From the NCBI RefSeq assembly GCF_008974285.1, contig NZ_BKZV01000001.1, positions 1,644,214 to 1,708,213 on the forward strand: DNA of 64,000 nucleotides, given 5' to 3'. The translations under genes and the position numbers were made by a program. The notes under the pieces are model-generated. The model searched no databases, was not told the DNA's origin, and saw only the letters and a program-made list of their open reading frames with translations. Shown one piece after another: positions 42,373 through 51,337 of the stretch (its first letter is position 1; the number at the start of each line of letters is the position of its first letter). The DNA is from Thermogemmatispora aurantia. GTDB lineage: Bacteria > Chloroflexota > Ktedonobacteria > Ktedonobacterales > Ktedonobacteraceae.

Positions 42373-45300
42373 ATGAACCAGGCTCGCTTCTCTCGTCAGC
42401 AGCACCCACTGCTTGGGCTGCTGACACTGCTGGCACTTGCCACAACACTCTTGCCTGGTCCCTTCGTGGGCGCCTGGCTACATCCCCAGTGGTCCGGCGC
42501 CCATTTGGCGATCACCACTCGCCAGAGCCAGGCCAAAGCCCCACGCAGTAGCGGCCATACCGCCGTGTTGACCTACAAAAACGATAATTGGCGTAGCGGT
42601 CAGAATACAACGGAAACACTCTTGACCCCAGGTAATGTCAACGCCCAAACCTTCGGCAAGCGCGTGGCCTACCCCGTCGATGGCCAGATCTATACCCAGC
42701 CACTCTATGTGCCCAATCTCAACGTCAACGGCACACTCCACAATGTGGTCTTTGTGGCAACTGAGCACGATAGCATCTACGCTTTTGACGCCGACGCACA
42801 GGCCATCAATGGCGCTCCTCCTCCGCTCTGGCACGTCAACTATCTGCCCCCCGGGGAGACGACAGTTGCCTGGGAGGACGTGGCCTGCGGCGATACGGTG
42901 CCGGAGGTCGGGATTACCGGTACACCAGTCATCGATCTTGCCACCCGGACAATGTTCTTTGTGACCTTCTCGGAAAATAGCAGCGGGCAGTTCTTCGATC
43001 GGCTCCACGCCATTGACATCAGCACGGGCCGCGAGCGCCCCGGCAGTCCGGTGGTGGTCCGGGCCAGTGTCCCTGGCCAGGGGGCCGGCAGCCAGAACGG
43101 CAGCGTGAGCTTCGACCCCCGCTACGAGCGCCAGCGCGCCGCCCTGCTGCTGGCCAATGGCCAGATCTACATCGCCTGGGGATCGTTCTGCGATAATATG
43201 CCATACCACGGCTGGATCATCAGCTATGCCTACGATGGCAGCAGCTTCCGTCAAACCCATGCCTTCAACGTGACCCCCGATGGAGCCGGCGCTGGCGTCT
43301 GGCACGGCGGTGGCGGCCTGGCCGCCGATAGCGAGGGCAATATCTACTTCATCAGCGGTAACGGCGACTTTGAGCCTTCCGCTCCCCGTCCATCGCTCGG
43401 CGATAGCTTTGTCAAGCTAAGCCCCGATTTGCGCTTGCTGGACTACTTCGCCCCCTTCAACCAGGAGTGCCTGGGAGAGGCCGACGCCGACCTCGGCTCG
43501 GGCGGGCCACTGCTGCTCCCCTCCTACTCAGAGCTGATCGGCGGCGGCAAGGAGGGCCGCATCTATGTGCTGGATACCAATAAGCTGGGCCAGTTCACGA
43601 CGGTCAGCCAACCTTGCACGGAGGCTAACCGGAGCCGCACCGATCTGGATCAGGTGCTGCAGGAAACACCCCCCAGCACCGTCGGCGGCTTGTATGGAAC
43701 CCCCGCCTACTGGCGCAGCGCTAATGCAGAGTACGTCTACGTCTCCAGCGTCGGACACCCTACCCTGGCCTACCGCTTGCAGCGCAACAGTAAAGGGCAG
43801 GTCCTGCTTTCACCAACACCAAGCTCCCAGACCCCAGAGAGAAGCTTCCTCTTCTCCGGCGGCAATCCCTCGCTCTCTAGCAATGGGACGAGTAACGGGA
43901 TCCTCTGGTTGATCGATCCAAGCGGCGCTTTGCGCGCCTACGATGCGACGAACCTGAGCCATGAGCTATATAGCAGCGCCCAGGACCCGGACTACGATAC
44001 GCTCGATAGCTACGTGAAGTTCAGTACGCCAACCATCGCCGATGGCCGGGTCTTCGTGCCAACCAAGACAACGCTGACCATCTACGGGCTGCTTAATAAG
44101 AGCAGCGCCCCCCCACCTCCAGTGACCTACAATAACGTCGGCATCAGCGATGATTTTACCCAGAACGTGCAGGCAGCTAACTACGATGGCCTGGGCTATA
44201 GTTACTCTGCAACAGCTCTGGCCCAGGCCGGCATTACCCCAGGGGCAAGTGTCCTCTGTAACGGCCTGGCTTTCATCTGGCCAGATCTGCCCGCCGGGGT
44301 CAAGGATAATTACCAGGCCAATGGCCAGACGATTCCTCTGAGTAGTGGACCAGGCGTGACAGTGGTGGCCTTCCTCGGCTCGGCTACCCAGGGGTCGACC
44401 AGCGGCACCGCACGTATTAACTATAGCGATGGCTCGACGCAGTCGTTTACACTCGGCCTGACCGACTGGACTACTAGCCCACCTGCTTTTAACAATAAGC
44501 TGGTGGCGACGATGAGCTACCGCAATGGACCCGGTGGTCAGCAACCGGTGACAGTCTACCTGTTCTACACCGACGTGACGGTCGATCCAAGCAAAACGAT
44601 TAAGAGTGTGACGTTGCCCCCAGAACCTGCCGGCCCCAGCCGCCTGCACATTTTCGCTATTGCCACCAAAGGACTCTACGGCAGTTACAACAACATTGGG
44701 GTGAGCGACGACCACCTGCCCGCCCAGGCCAATTTCGACAACGCTGGCCACAGCTATTCGCTGCAAGCCCTGCAGCAGGCGGGGATCAATCCCGGCGACA
44801 ATGCTTTCTACCGTGGCGTGTCCGGTGTGGTCTTTCAATGGCCCAACGCCGCCGCCAGCCAGCTCAACAACTATATCGCCGCCGGCCAGACGCTGCCAGT
44901 GGCCCCTCAGAAGAATGCCAGTCTGCTGGCCTTCCTGGGAGCGGCCTCGGGCGGTCCCTCGTATGGCACCGCCTACGTCAACTACAGCGATGGCAGCCGC
45001 CAACCGTTTACCCTTGGCTTCAGCGACTGGACCCTCAATGAGGGCAAGGCACGCGAGCCATCGTTCGGGAATGGAATCTTTGTTACCCTGCCCTACCGCA
45101 ATCAGCCAACGGGACAGGAGTTTGTCAAGACCTACATCTTCTATGCCGAGGTGGCCCTGCAGAGCGGCAAGACGGTCAAAAGCGTGACACTCCCAGCCAC
45201 AGTCAACCAGGGCTTGCTGCACGTCTTTGCCGTGGCTACCAAGACGGCGGAGGATTCTCCCTACAATAATGCCGGCACAAGCGACGATAGCAACCCCCAA

Positions 45301-45819
45301 AGCGCTAACTTTGACGGCACAGGAGCCAGCTATTCCGCTCAGGCCCTGGCTGCGGTCGGGATCTTTCCCTGGCAGCCGTTCACCTACAATGGCGTGACCT
45401 TTAGCTGGCCAAACGTCGCTTCAGGGGCCAACAATAATTACCTGGCCAGCGGCCAGACGCTTCTTCTGAGTGGAACCGCTCATAAGACCGCGCTAGCCCT
45501 GCTGGGCGCCGCAGACCACAGCGATGCCTCGGGCGCCCACGGCCAGGTGCTGGTCCGCTACAGCGATGGCTCGGCTCAGCCGCTGCCGCTCTGCCTGAGT
45601 GACTGGACCCTCGGGGACGGCTCCTTTGCTCCCAGCTGCGGCAATAGCATCGCCATCGTGACCGCTTATTATAACCGCCCCAGCGGCCCGCAGCTCCAAC
45701 GAGCCTACGTCTTCTACGCCGAGCTACCACTCGACCCGGAGAAGACAGTTAAGAGCATTACGCTGCCCACCACGGTCCTGGGCGGTCATTTACACGTCTT
45801 TGCCATCGCTCTCAAGTAG
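42373..45819 (+). CDS. large secreted protein: beta-propeller-like domain plus three C-terminal repeats
   Basis: 1148 residues; ATG at 42373 after a GAGGAGGAGG run. A signal peptide or anchor lies at about 12-38. Residues about 60-575 contain propeller-like blocks (DGQIYTQPLYVPNLN, VVFVATEHDSIYAFDAD, GRIYVLDTNKLGQF) as in outer quinoprotein or YVTN proteins. Three repeats of about 185-192 residues begin at about 586, 772 and 964, each starting YNN(V/I/A)G(I/V/T)SDD. Similar modules occur in secreted glycosidases, where they may bind carbohydrate; here no catalytic domain is evident. Confidence 0.8.
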   Translation: MNQARFSRQQHPLLGLLTLLALATTLLPGPFVGAWLHPQWSGAHLAITTRQSQAKAPRSSGHTAVLTYKNDNWRSGQNTTETLLTPGNVNAQTFGKRVAYPVDGQIYTQPLYVPNLNVNGTLHNVVFVATEHDSIYAFDADAQAINGAPPPLWHVNYLPPGETTVAWEDVACGDTVPEVGITGTPVIDLATRTMFFVTFSENSSGQFFDRLHAIDISTGRERPGSPVVVRASVPGQGAGSQNGSVSFDPRYERQRAALLLANGQIYIAWGSFCDNMPYHGWIISYAYDGSSFRQTHAFNVTPDGAGAGVWHGGGGLAADSEGNIYFISGNGDFEPSAPRPSLGDSFVKLSPDLRLLDYFAPFNQECLGEADADLGSGGPLLLPSYSELIGGGKEGRIYVLDTNKLGQFTTVSQPCTEANRSRTDLDQVLQETPPSTVGGLYGTPAYWRSANAEYVYVSSVGHPTLAYRLQRNSKGQVLLSPTPSSQTPERSFLFSGGNPSLSSNGTSNGILWLIDPSGALRAYDATNLSHELYSSAQDPDYDTLDSYVKFSTPTIADGRVFVPTKTTLTIYGLLNKSSAPPPPVTYNNVGISDDFTQNVQAANYDGLGYSYSATALAQAGITPGASVLCNGLAFIWPDLPAGVKDNYQANGQTIPLSSGPGVTVVAFLGSATQGSTSGTARINYSDGSTQSFTLGLTDWTTSPPAFNNKLVATMSYRNGPGGQQPVTVYLFYTDVTVDPSKTIKSVTLPPEPAGPSRLHIFAIATKGLYGSYNNIGVSDDHLPAQANFDNAGHSYSLQALQQAGINPGDNAFYRGVSGVVFQWPNAAASQLNNYIAAGQTLPVAPQKNASLLAFLGAASGGPSYGTAYVNYSDGSRQPFTLGFSDWTLNEGKAREPSFGNGIFVTLPYRNQPTGQEFVKTYIFYAEVALQSGKTVKSVTLPATVNQGLLHVFAVATKTAEDSPYNNAGTSDDSNPQSANFDGTGASYSAQALAAVGIFPWQPFTYNGVTFSWPNVASGANNNYLASGQTLLLSGTAHKTALALLGAADHSDASGAHGQVLVRYSDGSAQPLPLCLSDWTLGDGSFAPSCGNSIAIVTAYYNRPSGPQLQRAYVFYAELPLDPEKTVKSITLPTTVLGGHLHVFAIALK
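44128..45816 (+). repeat. three tandem protein-coding repeats
   Basis: Start points 44128, 44686 and 45262. Shared landmarks in each copy: YNNxG-SDD, YSxxAL-AGI, F-WP, a YSDGS strand, SDWT or TDWT, and LH(I/V)FA(I/V)A at the end. Repeat spacing is 186 and 192 codons. Confidence 0.8.
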
Positions 45820-45833
45820 CCTTAACATAGCAA

Positions 45834-45870
45834 GGGAGCAGTCGGCAGACCTACAGCCCCGACTGCTCCC
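45834..45870. terminator. hairpin between convergent genes
   Basis: GGGAGCAGTCGG (45834-45845) pairs with CCGACTGCTCCC (45859-45870), a perfect 12-bp stem with a 13-nt loop, between the secreted-protein stop and the Clp-N gene stop. Confidence 0.6.
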
Positions 45871-45902
45871 CCCTGGTTTGCAGATCTCACTAGCTGCGTC
45901 GC

Positions 45903-46379
45903 TCAAGGCTCAGAGGCATGCCCCTCCTGCCGCAGACGGTGAAGCTTCACCCGCGCCCTTTCCAGGTCGAGACCGGCTCGCTCAAGAACCTCACTGGCCA
46001 GGGTTCCACTCTGGCTCAAAAGAGCCAGGAGTAGATGCTCGCTGCCAATAAAGCCCTGCTGCTCCCGGCTGGCCTCACCGACTGCTAATTCAATAGCCTG
46101 CCTGGTTTCTGTGGTCAGACCCTGCCAGCTCGTCTCACCGCCAGGATGAGCCGCCAGCCAGTCTACAATGGCCCGCTCCGTGGCCCTATGAAGCAGAGAC
46201 GGATCAACCTCCAGTCTCTCTAGCAGCTTTGAAACGGTTGTTGTTCCACCGGCGGTTATTCCCAGCAGCAAATGCTCTGGAGCAATATACGTTTGCTGAT
46301 ACCGCTCTGCGGACTGCTGCGCTTCTTTGAGGGCAAGCTTAGCGCTGTCGGTAAAGTAGTGAAAACGACTCTGGACCAT
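45903..46379 (-). CDS. stand-alone double Clp N-terminal domain protein
   Basis: 158 residues comprising two Clp-N repeats only: FTDSAKLALKEAQQSAERYQQTYIAPEHLLLGI at the start and TTETRQAIELAVGEASREQQGFIGSEHLLLAL in the second half. There is no AAA+ module, unlike ClpA/ClpC. Such proteins may act as adaptors or inhibitors for Clp proteases or be substrate-binding remnants. It has its own upstream region and convergent neighbours. Confidence 0.85.
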   Translation of the reverse strand: MVQSRFHYFTDSAKLALKEAQQSAERYQQTYIAPEHLLLGITAGGTTTVSKLLERLEVDPSLLHRATERAIVDWLAAHPGGETSWQGLTTETRQAIELAVGEASREQQGFIGSEHLLLALLSQSGTLASEVLERAGLDLERARVKLHRLRQEGHASEP

Positions 46380-46734
46380 GCTTCTCCTGCCTTTTCCGCC
46401 AAGTAGCAGAAGATCGTGCCACAGATGATCTCTCTCCTGCTCTCAGCCCGAATAAACTACTCACTGCTTTTGCATCGCTGGCTTAGCCTGCCCTGGCACT
46501 AAGAGCCGCACCCCGCTCTCCAGCTTTCGCCCTCCTTTTTCTCAGTTGGCTGCGCTAGGCCAGGTAGGGTACCAACCTTGGCATTATAGCATATCGCAAT
46601 AAAGATTGCACTGTTGCCCAGAGGCGGGCAATAGGGACTCAAAGCCAGTCTGAGTTTGTGTTATAATCAAGTTCAGGCTGTTTTTTCTCTCACTTACTAC
46701 TCTGCGGGATCGCAAGAAAGGGGTGGTAGGGGCT
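46380..46734. other. intergenic region carrying the der promoter
   Basis: 355 bp of divergent spacing. Extended -10 TGTTATAAT at 46659-46667 for der. A small inverted repeat TTGCCC/GGGCAA lies at about 46614-46631. No gene. Confidence 0.5.
46659..46667 (+). promoter_or_regulatory. extended -10 promoter of der
   Basis: TGTTATAAT, with the TG of an extended -10 one base before TATAAT. No good -35 box, as typical for extended -10 promoters. Confidence 0.55.
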
Positions 46735-48162
46735 ATGAAGCCACTTGTCGCCATTGTAGGCCGACCGAATGTCGGCAAATCCACGTTTTTCAATCGCATG
46801 ATCGGTGAGCGGCGCGCTATTGTCGAGGATCTGCCTGGGACAACGCGCGACCGCCTTTACGGAGATACAGACTGGAATGGACGAACGTTTACACTGATCG
46901 ATACCGGTGGCCTGGCCCTCGGCGAGGGGGCACCGCCAGGTCAGGTTGGTTTGAGCGGCCTGAGCGGCGACCTGATGGAGCATGTGCGCTCTCAGGTGCA
47001 GCTGGCCATCGAGGAGGCCGATGTTATTGTCTTTATGGTGGATGTGCGCACAGGCATCACTACCGCCGACGAGGAGGTGGCGGCTCTCCTACGTCGTACC
47101 AATAAGCCTGTGATCCTGGCCGCCAATAAGGCCGATAACGATAGCCAGCGCCAGTATGCCCCCGAGTTTTATGCCCTCGGCCTGGGCGAACCAATCGATA
47201 TCTCAGCCCTGCATGGCCTGGGAACCGGCGACTTGCTGGACAAGATCGTCGAGTCTCTGCCACCGGAGACGCCCGAGGAGCATACCGAAGAGGACGAGAC
47301 AGAGCAAGTGCGCATCGCCATCGTCGGGCGTCCGAATGTCGGCAAGTCGTCGCTGCTCAACCGCATCCTGGGCTACGAGCGCGCTATTGTGAGCGATGTG
47401 CCCGGAACGACGCGCGATATGATCGATACCGAGCTGCTCTTTGAGGATCGCAAGCTCGTGCTTATCGATACCGCCGGCATCCGGCGACGTGGACGCATCG
47501 TGCCAGGTATTGAGAAATACAGTGTGATACGCTCGATGCGCGCTATTGACCGCTGTGATGTGGCCCTCCTGCTGATCGACGCTGTTGAGGGATTGGCAGC
47601 TCAAGATACACATATCGCGGGTTATGTGCACGAGCAGGCCAAAGGCATCATCGTTGTGGTCAATAAGTGGGATATTGTTCAGGAGCAGCGCCGTGCTACC
47701 CGCCGGGGAGAGCCTATCAGCCTGGCGAGGGAAATCGCCGAGGCCGAAGAGTATCGGAAGATTCTGAGCACGGGCCTCAAGTTCATTCCTTATGCCCCGG
47801 TGGTCTTCGCCTCGGCCAAAACCGGCTATCACGTTCAGTCGCTGCTGCGTAAGGCCATCGAAATTGCCGACACGCGCTTCGTGCGCATTCCCACAGCGCG
47901 TCTGAACGAGGTTGTGCAGGAGGCCATCCGTCGCCATCACCCGGCCACGGTTCACGGGCACCAGCTCAAGATCTTCTATGCCACTCAGGTTCAGGTTAAT
48001 CCGCCAACCTTCGTCTTCTTCGTGAACAACCCGGATTACCTTCATTTCAGCTACGAGCGCTATCTGGAAAACCGTCTACGCGAGGCTTTCGGCTTCGCCG
48101 GAACAGGGATTCGCTTAATCTTCCGCGCGCGGTCAAAGGTGGAGCTGCCGCGCCTGGGCTAG
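46735..48162 (+). CDS. der: ribosome biogenesis GTPase Der (EngA)
   Basis: 475 residues from the ATG at 46735; a GTG at 46723 is an alternative. Two tandem G domains, each with GRPNVGKST/S (P-loop), PGTTRD and DT(A/G)G motifs, then NKxD (NKAD, NKWD). The C-terminal KH-like domain (about 370-460) follows. Der acts in 50S subunit maturation and is essential in most bacteria. Intact on all counts. Confidence 0.97.
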   Translation: MKPLVAIVGRPNVGKSTFFNRMIGERRAIVEDLPGTTRDRLYGDTDWNGRTFTLIDTGGLALGEGAPPGQVGLSGLSGDLMEHVRSQVQLAIEEADVIVFMVDVRTGITTADEEVAALLRRTNKPVILAANKADNDSQRQYAPEFYALGLGEPIDISALHGLGTGDLLDKIVESLPPETPEEHTEEDETEQVRIAIVGRPNVGKSSLLNRILGYERAIVSDVPGTTRDMIDTELLFEDRKLVLIDTAGIRRRGRIVPGIEKYSVIRSMRAIDRCDVALLLIDAVEGLAAQDTHIAGYVHEQAKGIIVVVNKWDIVQEQRRATRRGEPISLAREIAEAEEYRKILSTGLKFIPYAPVVFASAKTGYHVQSLLRKAIEIADTRFVRIPTARLNEVVQEAIRRHHPATVHGHQLKIFYATQVQVNPPTFVFFVNNPDYLHFSYERYLENRLREAFGFAGTGIRLIFRARSKVELPRLG

Positions 48163-48431
48163 GCCAGCGGGCCTGCCCAGCCTGCTCCAAAGGTTGGGGA
48201 TCGTTTTCGCTTTCGCTTGCCCTCTTGTCTGCTTTAACCACCCAGACCTGGGTGATCCCGACTTTATAGCACAAGCACGCCGACGGCCAGCATCAATGGC
48301 AGAGTCTCCTTGCATGGGGGGCCATGCGTGTACCTGTGGGTGGAGGGAGCAGCGTGCGCATAGCACATGTTTCCCTGACAATGGTTATGGTTGTCTTTGC
48401 CTGTTGACCTTTGCAAAGGAGGTTGCGATCG

Positions 48432-48995
48432 ATGCAAGGGACGAATCTGCAAGGCATGCGTGTGGCTATTCTGGCAACGGATTACTTTGAGCAGGTTGAG
48501 CTGAGCGAGCCAAAGAAGGCCCTGGAGGAGGCGGGAGCGCGCACGGCCATTGTGGCCCCAAAGGCGGGTCAGATCCAGGGCGTCAACCACGTCGAGAAGG
48601 GTGACAGCTTTCCAGTCGACTTGACACTGCAGCAGGCCAATCCCGACGAGTTTGATGCCGTCCTTCTGCCAGGCGGGGCCTTGAACGCTGATGCCCTGCG
48701 TGTGCAGCGTGAGGCCCAGGAATTTGTACGGCGCATTGACACCGCCGGCAAGCCTATTGCCGTCATTTGTCATGGCCCCTGGCTGTTGGTCTCCGCAGGA
48801 CTGGTACGCGGGCGTACCTTAACGAGCTACCACACGATCCAGGATGACATCCGCAACGCCGGAGGCAACTGGGTCGATCAGGAGGTCGTGCGCGATCGCA
48901 ATTGGGTGAGTAGCCGTAGCCCTCGCGACCTTCCCGCCTTCAACCGGGCGATGATCGAGCTGTTCGCACAGAGCCGCGTGAGCGCCCGCGGCTAA
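48432..48995 (+). CDS. DJ-1/PfpI family type 1 glutamine amidotransferase-like protein
   Basis: 187 residues from the ATG at 48432, nine bases after AAAGGAGG. Nucleophile elbow VICHGPW (C113, H114), an N-terminal Glu in the DYFEQVEL region, and DEFDAVLLPGGALNAD. Related to PfpI/YhbO proteins, variously described as proteases or protein/nucleotide deglycases. A rho-independent-looking terminator follows at 49049-49091. Confidence 0.9.
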   Translation: MQGTNLQGMRVAILATDYFEQVELSEPKKALEEAGARTAIVAPKAGQIQGVNHVEKGDSFPVDLTLQQANPDEFDAVLLPGGALNADALRVQREAQEFVRRIDTAGKPIAVICHGPWLLVSAGLVRGRTLTSYHTIQDDIRNAGGNWVDQEVVRDRNWVSSRSPRDLPAFNRAMIELFAQSRVSARG

Positions 48996-49048
48996 CTCGA
49001 ACCACCCAACGACAATCGGGAATCTGACTCTGCGTCAAGCTACAAGGG

Positions 49049-49091
49049 AGGCGTCCGAAGAGCAAGAGCGCGCTCTGGCGGGCGCCTTTTT
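49049..49091 (+). terminator. intrinsic terminator after the PfpI-type gene
   Basis: AGGCGTCCG (49049-49057) pairs with CGGGCGCCT (49079-49087), one T-G pair, with an inner AGAGCGCGCTCT palindrome and a T run at the end (TTTT following the stem). Confidence 0.65.
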
Positions 49092-49293
49092 GGCTTGGTT
49101 ATATGCTGATGTATGGTCACAAGCCAGCGAGCGCTACGGGAGCAGGCCATTCGCGTCCCCGGCCACTGTCATTTGACAGCAATTGATATTCAGGCTATTG
49201 TAAGGTATGGGTCAACGATTGCAAGCCCGCTATCAGGCAGCACCCTCATAATCTAGCCTGGCATCATCTTGACGCAGAACGAACAGGGCACCG

Positions 49294-49938
49294 ATGAGCA
49301 GTGAAACGCTACCGGCTAACGATAGCCCCGCGACGGCCAGCGAGCTGGCCCTGGCACGGCGCAAACGGAAGCGCAGCATTGCAATTTTTGTGATTGTCAG
49401 CCTGCTGAATGTGGCGCTCCTGGCCGTGCTCTGGTCGCAGTTGCTGACTCCCGCCCCGGGGCAGAATGCAAGCAGCAGCTCGGCCTCAGCGGGCTTCAGT
49501 GGCCCAATGGTAGGAAAGAAGGCGCCGGATTTCCGCCTGCCTCTGCTGGCCGCGGGCACCGGATCTAATAGCTCGGTCGCTCTCTCCGATTTTAAGGGAC
49601 AGGCGATTGTCCTCAACGTCTGGCAATCCTCCTGTGAGCCGTGCCAGCATGAGGCTCCAGTCCTCCAGGCAACCTGGCAGCGCGTCCAGGGACAGGGCAT
49701 CGTCTTTCTGGGCCTCGATTTTCAGGATAATCGCAACGATGCGCTGAGCTTCTTGCAGGCGCATGGGATTACGTATACGAATGTGAGCGATAGTAGTGGC
49801 GCGACGGCCATCAGCTACGGCGTGGCCAATCTGCCAACGACGATCTTTATCGATCGCGCAGGCACGATCGTGGGCTGGCACGAGGGAGAGCTGACGGTGC
49901 AGCTACTGGAGCAGGGCCTGCAACTGCTGAACCACTGA
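49294..49938 (+). CDS. membrane-anchored thioredoxin-like protein (ResA/CcmG-type)
   Basis: 214 residues: cytoplasmic Lys/Arg-rich head, one TM helix (about 29-50), then an exported thioredoxin fold. Active-site C114-E-P-C117 in WQSSCEPCQHE and cis-Pro NLPTTIFID are present, as in ResA/TlpA/CcmG. It reduces the CxxCH of apocytochrome c. It stands just before the ccm genes and so is the likely apocytochrome thiol reductase of this system. Confidence 0.88.
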   Translation: MSSETLPANDSPATASELALARRKRKRSIAIFVIVSLLNVALLAVLWSQLLTPAPGQNASSSSASAGFSGPMVGKKAPDFRLPLLAAGTGSNSSVALSDFKGQAIVLNVWQSSCEPCQHEAPVLQATWQRVQGQGIVFLGLDFQDNRNDALSFLQAHGITYTNVSDSSGATAISYGVANLPTTIFIDRAGTIVGWHEGELTVQLLEQGLQLLNH

Positions 49939-50063
49939 GATAAGGGGACAGCAGGCCCCTGTTGGTGAGAAAGACGTTTGGAAGCTAGGAGAGGAAGATA
50001 CCTTACCCAGGCAGGCAAGGAAGAAAACGAGAAGTCGACCTACGAGGATAAAAGGGGCTGGCT

Positions 50064-50543
50064 ATGGACTGGCTGCCGGCGCTGCTGCCGCAGGGGCTGC
50101 TGTTGATTATGCGAGTGATCCATACGCTGGCTGCTGCTACCTGGGTCGGTGGCAGTGCCATGTATTTGCTGGTGGTTCAGCCGGCCTTGCGCCTGGCTCC
50201 CGCGCCTGAGCTGGCCGCCAAAATCGCAGCGCGCTTTAGACGCCTGGTCAATGGCTGCGTCGGCCTGCTCCTGGTGAGCGGAGCCTTCTTAACGGTGGAC
50301 CGCCTGACGGAGACGAGCCTCGGCTGGCCTTATCTGCTGACGTTGAGTGTGAAAATCGCGCTGGCGCTGGCTTTGTTCGCTTTGGCTTTTTATCTGGGAC
50401 AAAGTGCGATCCGCCGGTTGGCTCGTCGCTCATCTCGCTTTGCTCAGGTTGCCCCTCGCTTGATGCTGGCCCTGGGTGTGGTAGTCTTCGCCCTCGGCGC
50501 CCTGCTCAATATCCTGTTCGAGGCTAGCCTCACCAATCGTTAG
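50064..50543 (+). CDS. CopD-domain membrane protein
   Basis: 159 residues, ATG with a weak GGGGC site. Four hydrophobic helices with HTLAAATWVGGSAMYLLVVQP at the N-terminus (His and Met possible metal ligands), typical of the CopD/YcnJ copper-import domain. Location directly before ccmE suggests copper or heme provision for cytochrome maturation. Assignment by topology and motif; direct copper binding not shown. Confidence 0.75.
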   Translation: MDWLPALLPQGLLLIMRVIHTLAAATWVGGSAMYLLVVQPALRLAPAPELAAKIAARFRRLVNGCVGLLLVSGAFLTVDRLTETSLGWPYLLTLSVKIALALALFALAFYLGQSAIRRLARRSSRFAQVAPRLMLALGVVVFALGALLNILFEASLTNR

Positions 50544-50743
50544 CCGATTCAGGTGGCGCGTTTCTGGCTGACTGCCCACGTCGCTCTGCTGACGGTGGTC
50601 ATGGTCAGGGTGTCATGCTTCGACAGCCAGAGGGGCGGGCGACGCGAGCAAGAGCGAGCGCATGGAAGTAAGCATGAGAGAGAAGCGCGGGCTTGTGCGC
50701 CTGTAACTCAGGCTCGCCTTCTAGTTGTATGGAGGTTCCCTTC

Positions 50744-51208
50744 GTGCAGTCGGCTGTGGTTTCTACTCAGACTGAGAAGGACACCGTCCAGGCTCCAGTG
50801 CGCCGGCGCCGGCGCTTGCCGGCTGGTCTGCTGGTCGCTGGCCTGGCAATTGCCGCTGCTGTCGTCTATTTGATCGTGGCGAATACGCGCTCCAGCGCTG
50901 TCTACTATATGACGATCGCCGAGTTGAAGCACTGTACGACCTGCAGTAGTCAGGCAGTACGGGTGATGGGTGTGGTACAGCCTGGCTCGATCGAGCGCCA
51001 CGATCAGACGCTGAGCTTTGTGATTACGGATAATCGGCAGTCGTTGCCAGTGGTGTACAGCGGCGTCGTTCCTGATATTTTCCAGGCGGGTATCCAGGTG
51101 GTGGTCGAGGGCTACTATCATGGTCAGGGCACTTTCGAGGCTCAGACGCTGCTGGCCAAGTGCCCTTCGAAGTTCCAGGCCGCGACACCAACGCCTAGCA
51201 GCAGTTGA
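50744..51208 (+). CDS. ccmE: CcmE-type heme chaperone, Cys-variant
   Basis: 154 residues from the GTG at 50744, eight bases after GGAGG. An Arg-rich head, one TM helix (about 27-46), then an OB-fold domain (VRVMGVVQPGSIERHDQTLSFVITD). The heme-attachment site in the last strand reads LAKCPSKF: C140 replaces the usual His and F144 the usual Tyr. This Cys variant is known in archaeal and some bacterial CcmE. An additional CTTC at 64-67 is unusual. Confidence 0.9.
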   Translation: MQSAVVSTQTEKDTVQAPVRRRRRLPAGLLVAGLAIAAAVVYLIVANTRSSAVYYMTIAELKHCTTCSSQAVRVMGVVQPGSIERHDQTLSFVITDNRQSLPVVYSGVVPDIFQAGIQVVVEGYYHGQGTFEAQTLLAKCPSKFQAATPTPSSS

Positions 51209-51337
51209 GGCTGGGCCTGGTAATGGCTCTGCTATGTTTCTGTCTTTGACTGATCTCTGCCTTCTCTGCCCGCCACAGCGGCAGCCCGCTTGAGAGACTG
51301 CCCAACTGTGGGAGTGTTTTCGAGGGAGAAGAGAGCT

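Noticed and set aside
43966..45300. 444-codon minus-strand frame antisense to the secreted protein
   Set aside because: Shadow frame of a strongly supported repeat-containing gene; no family resemblance.
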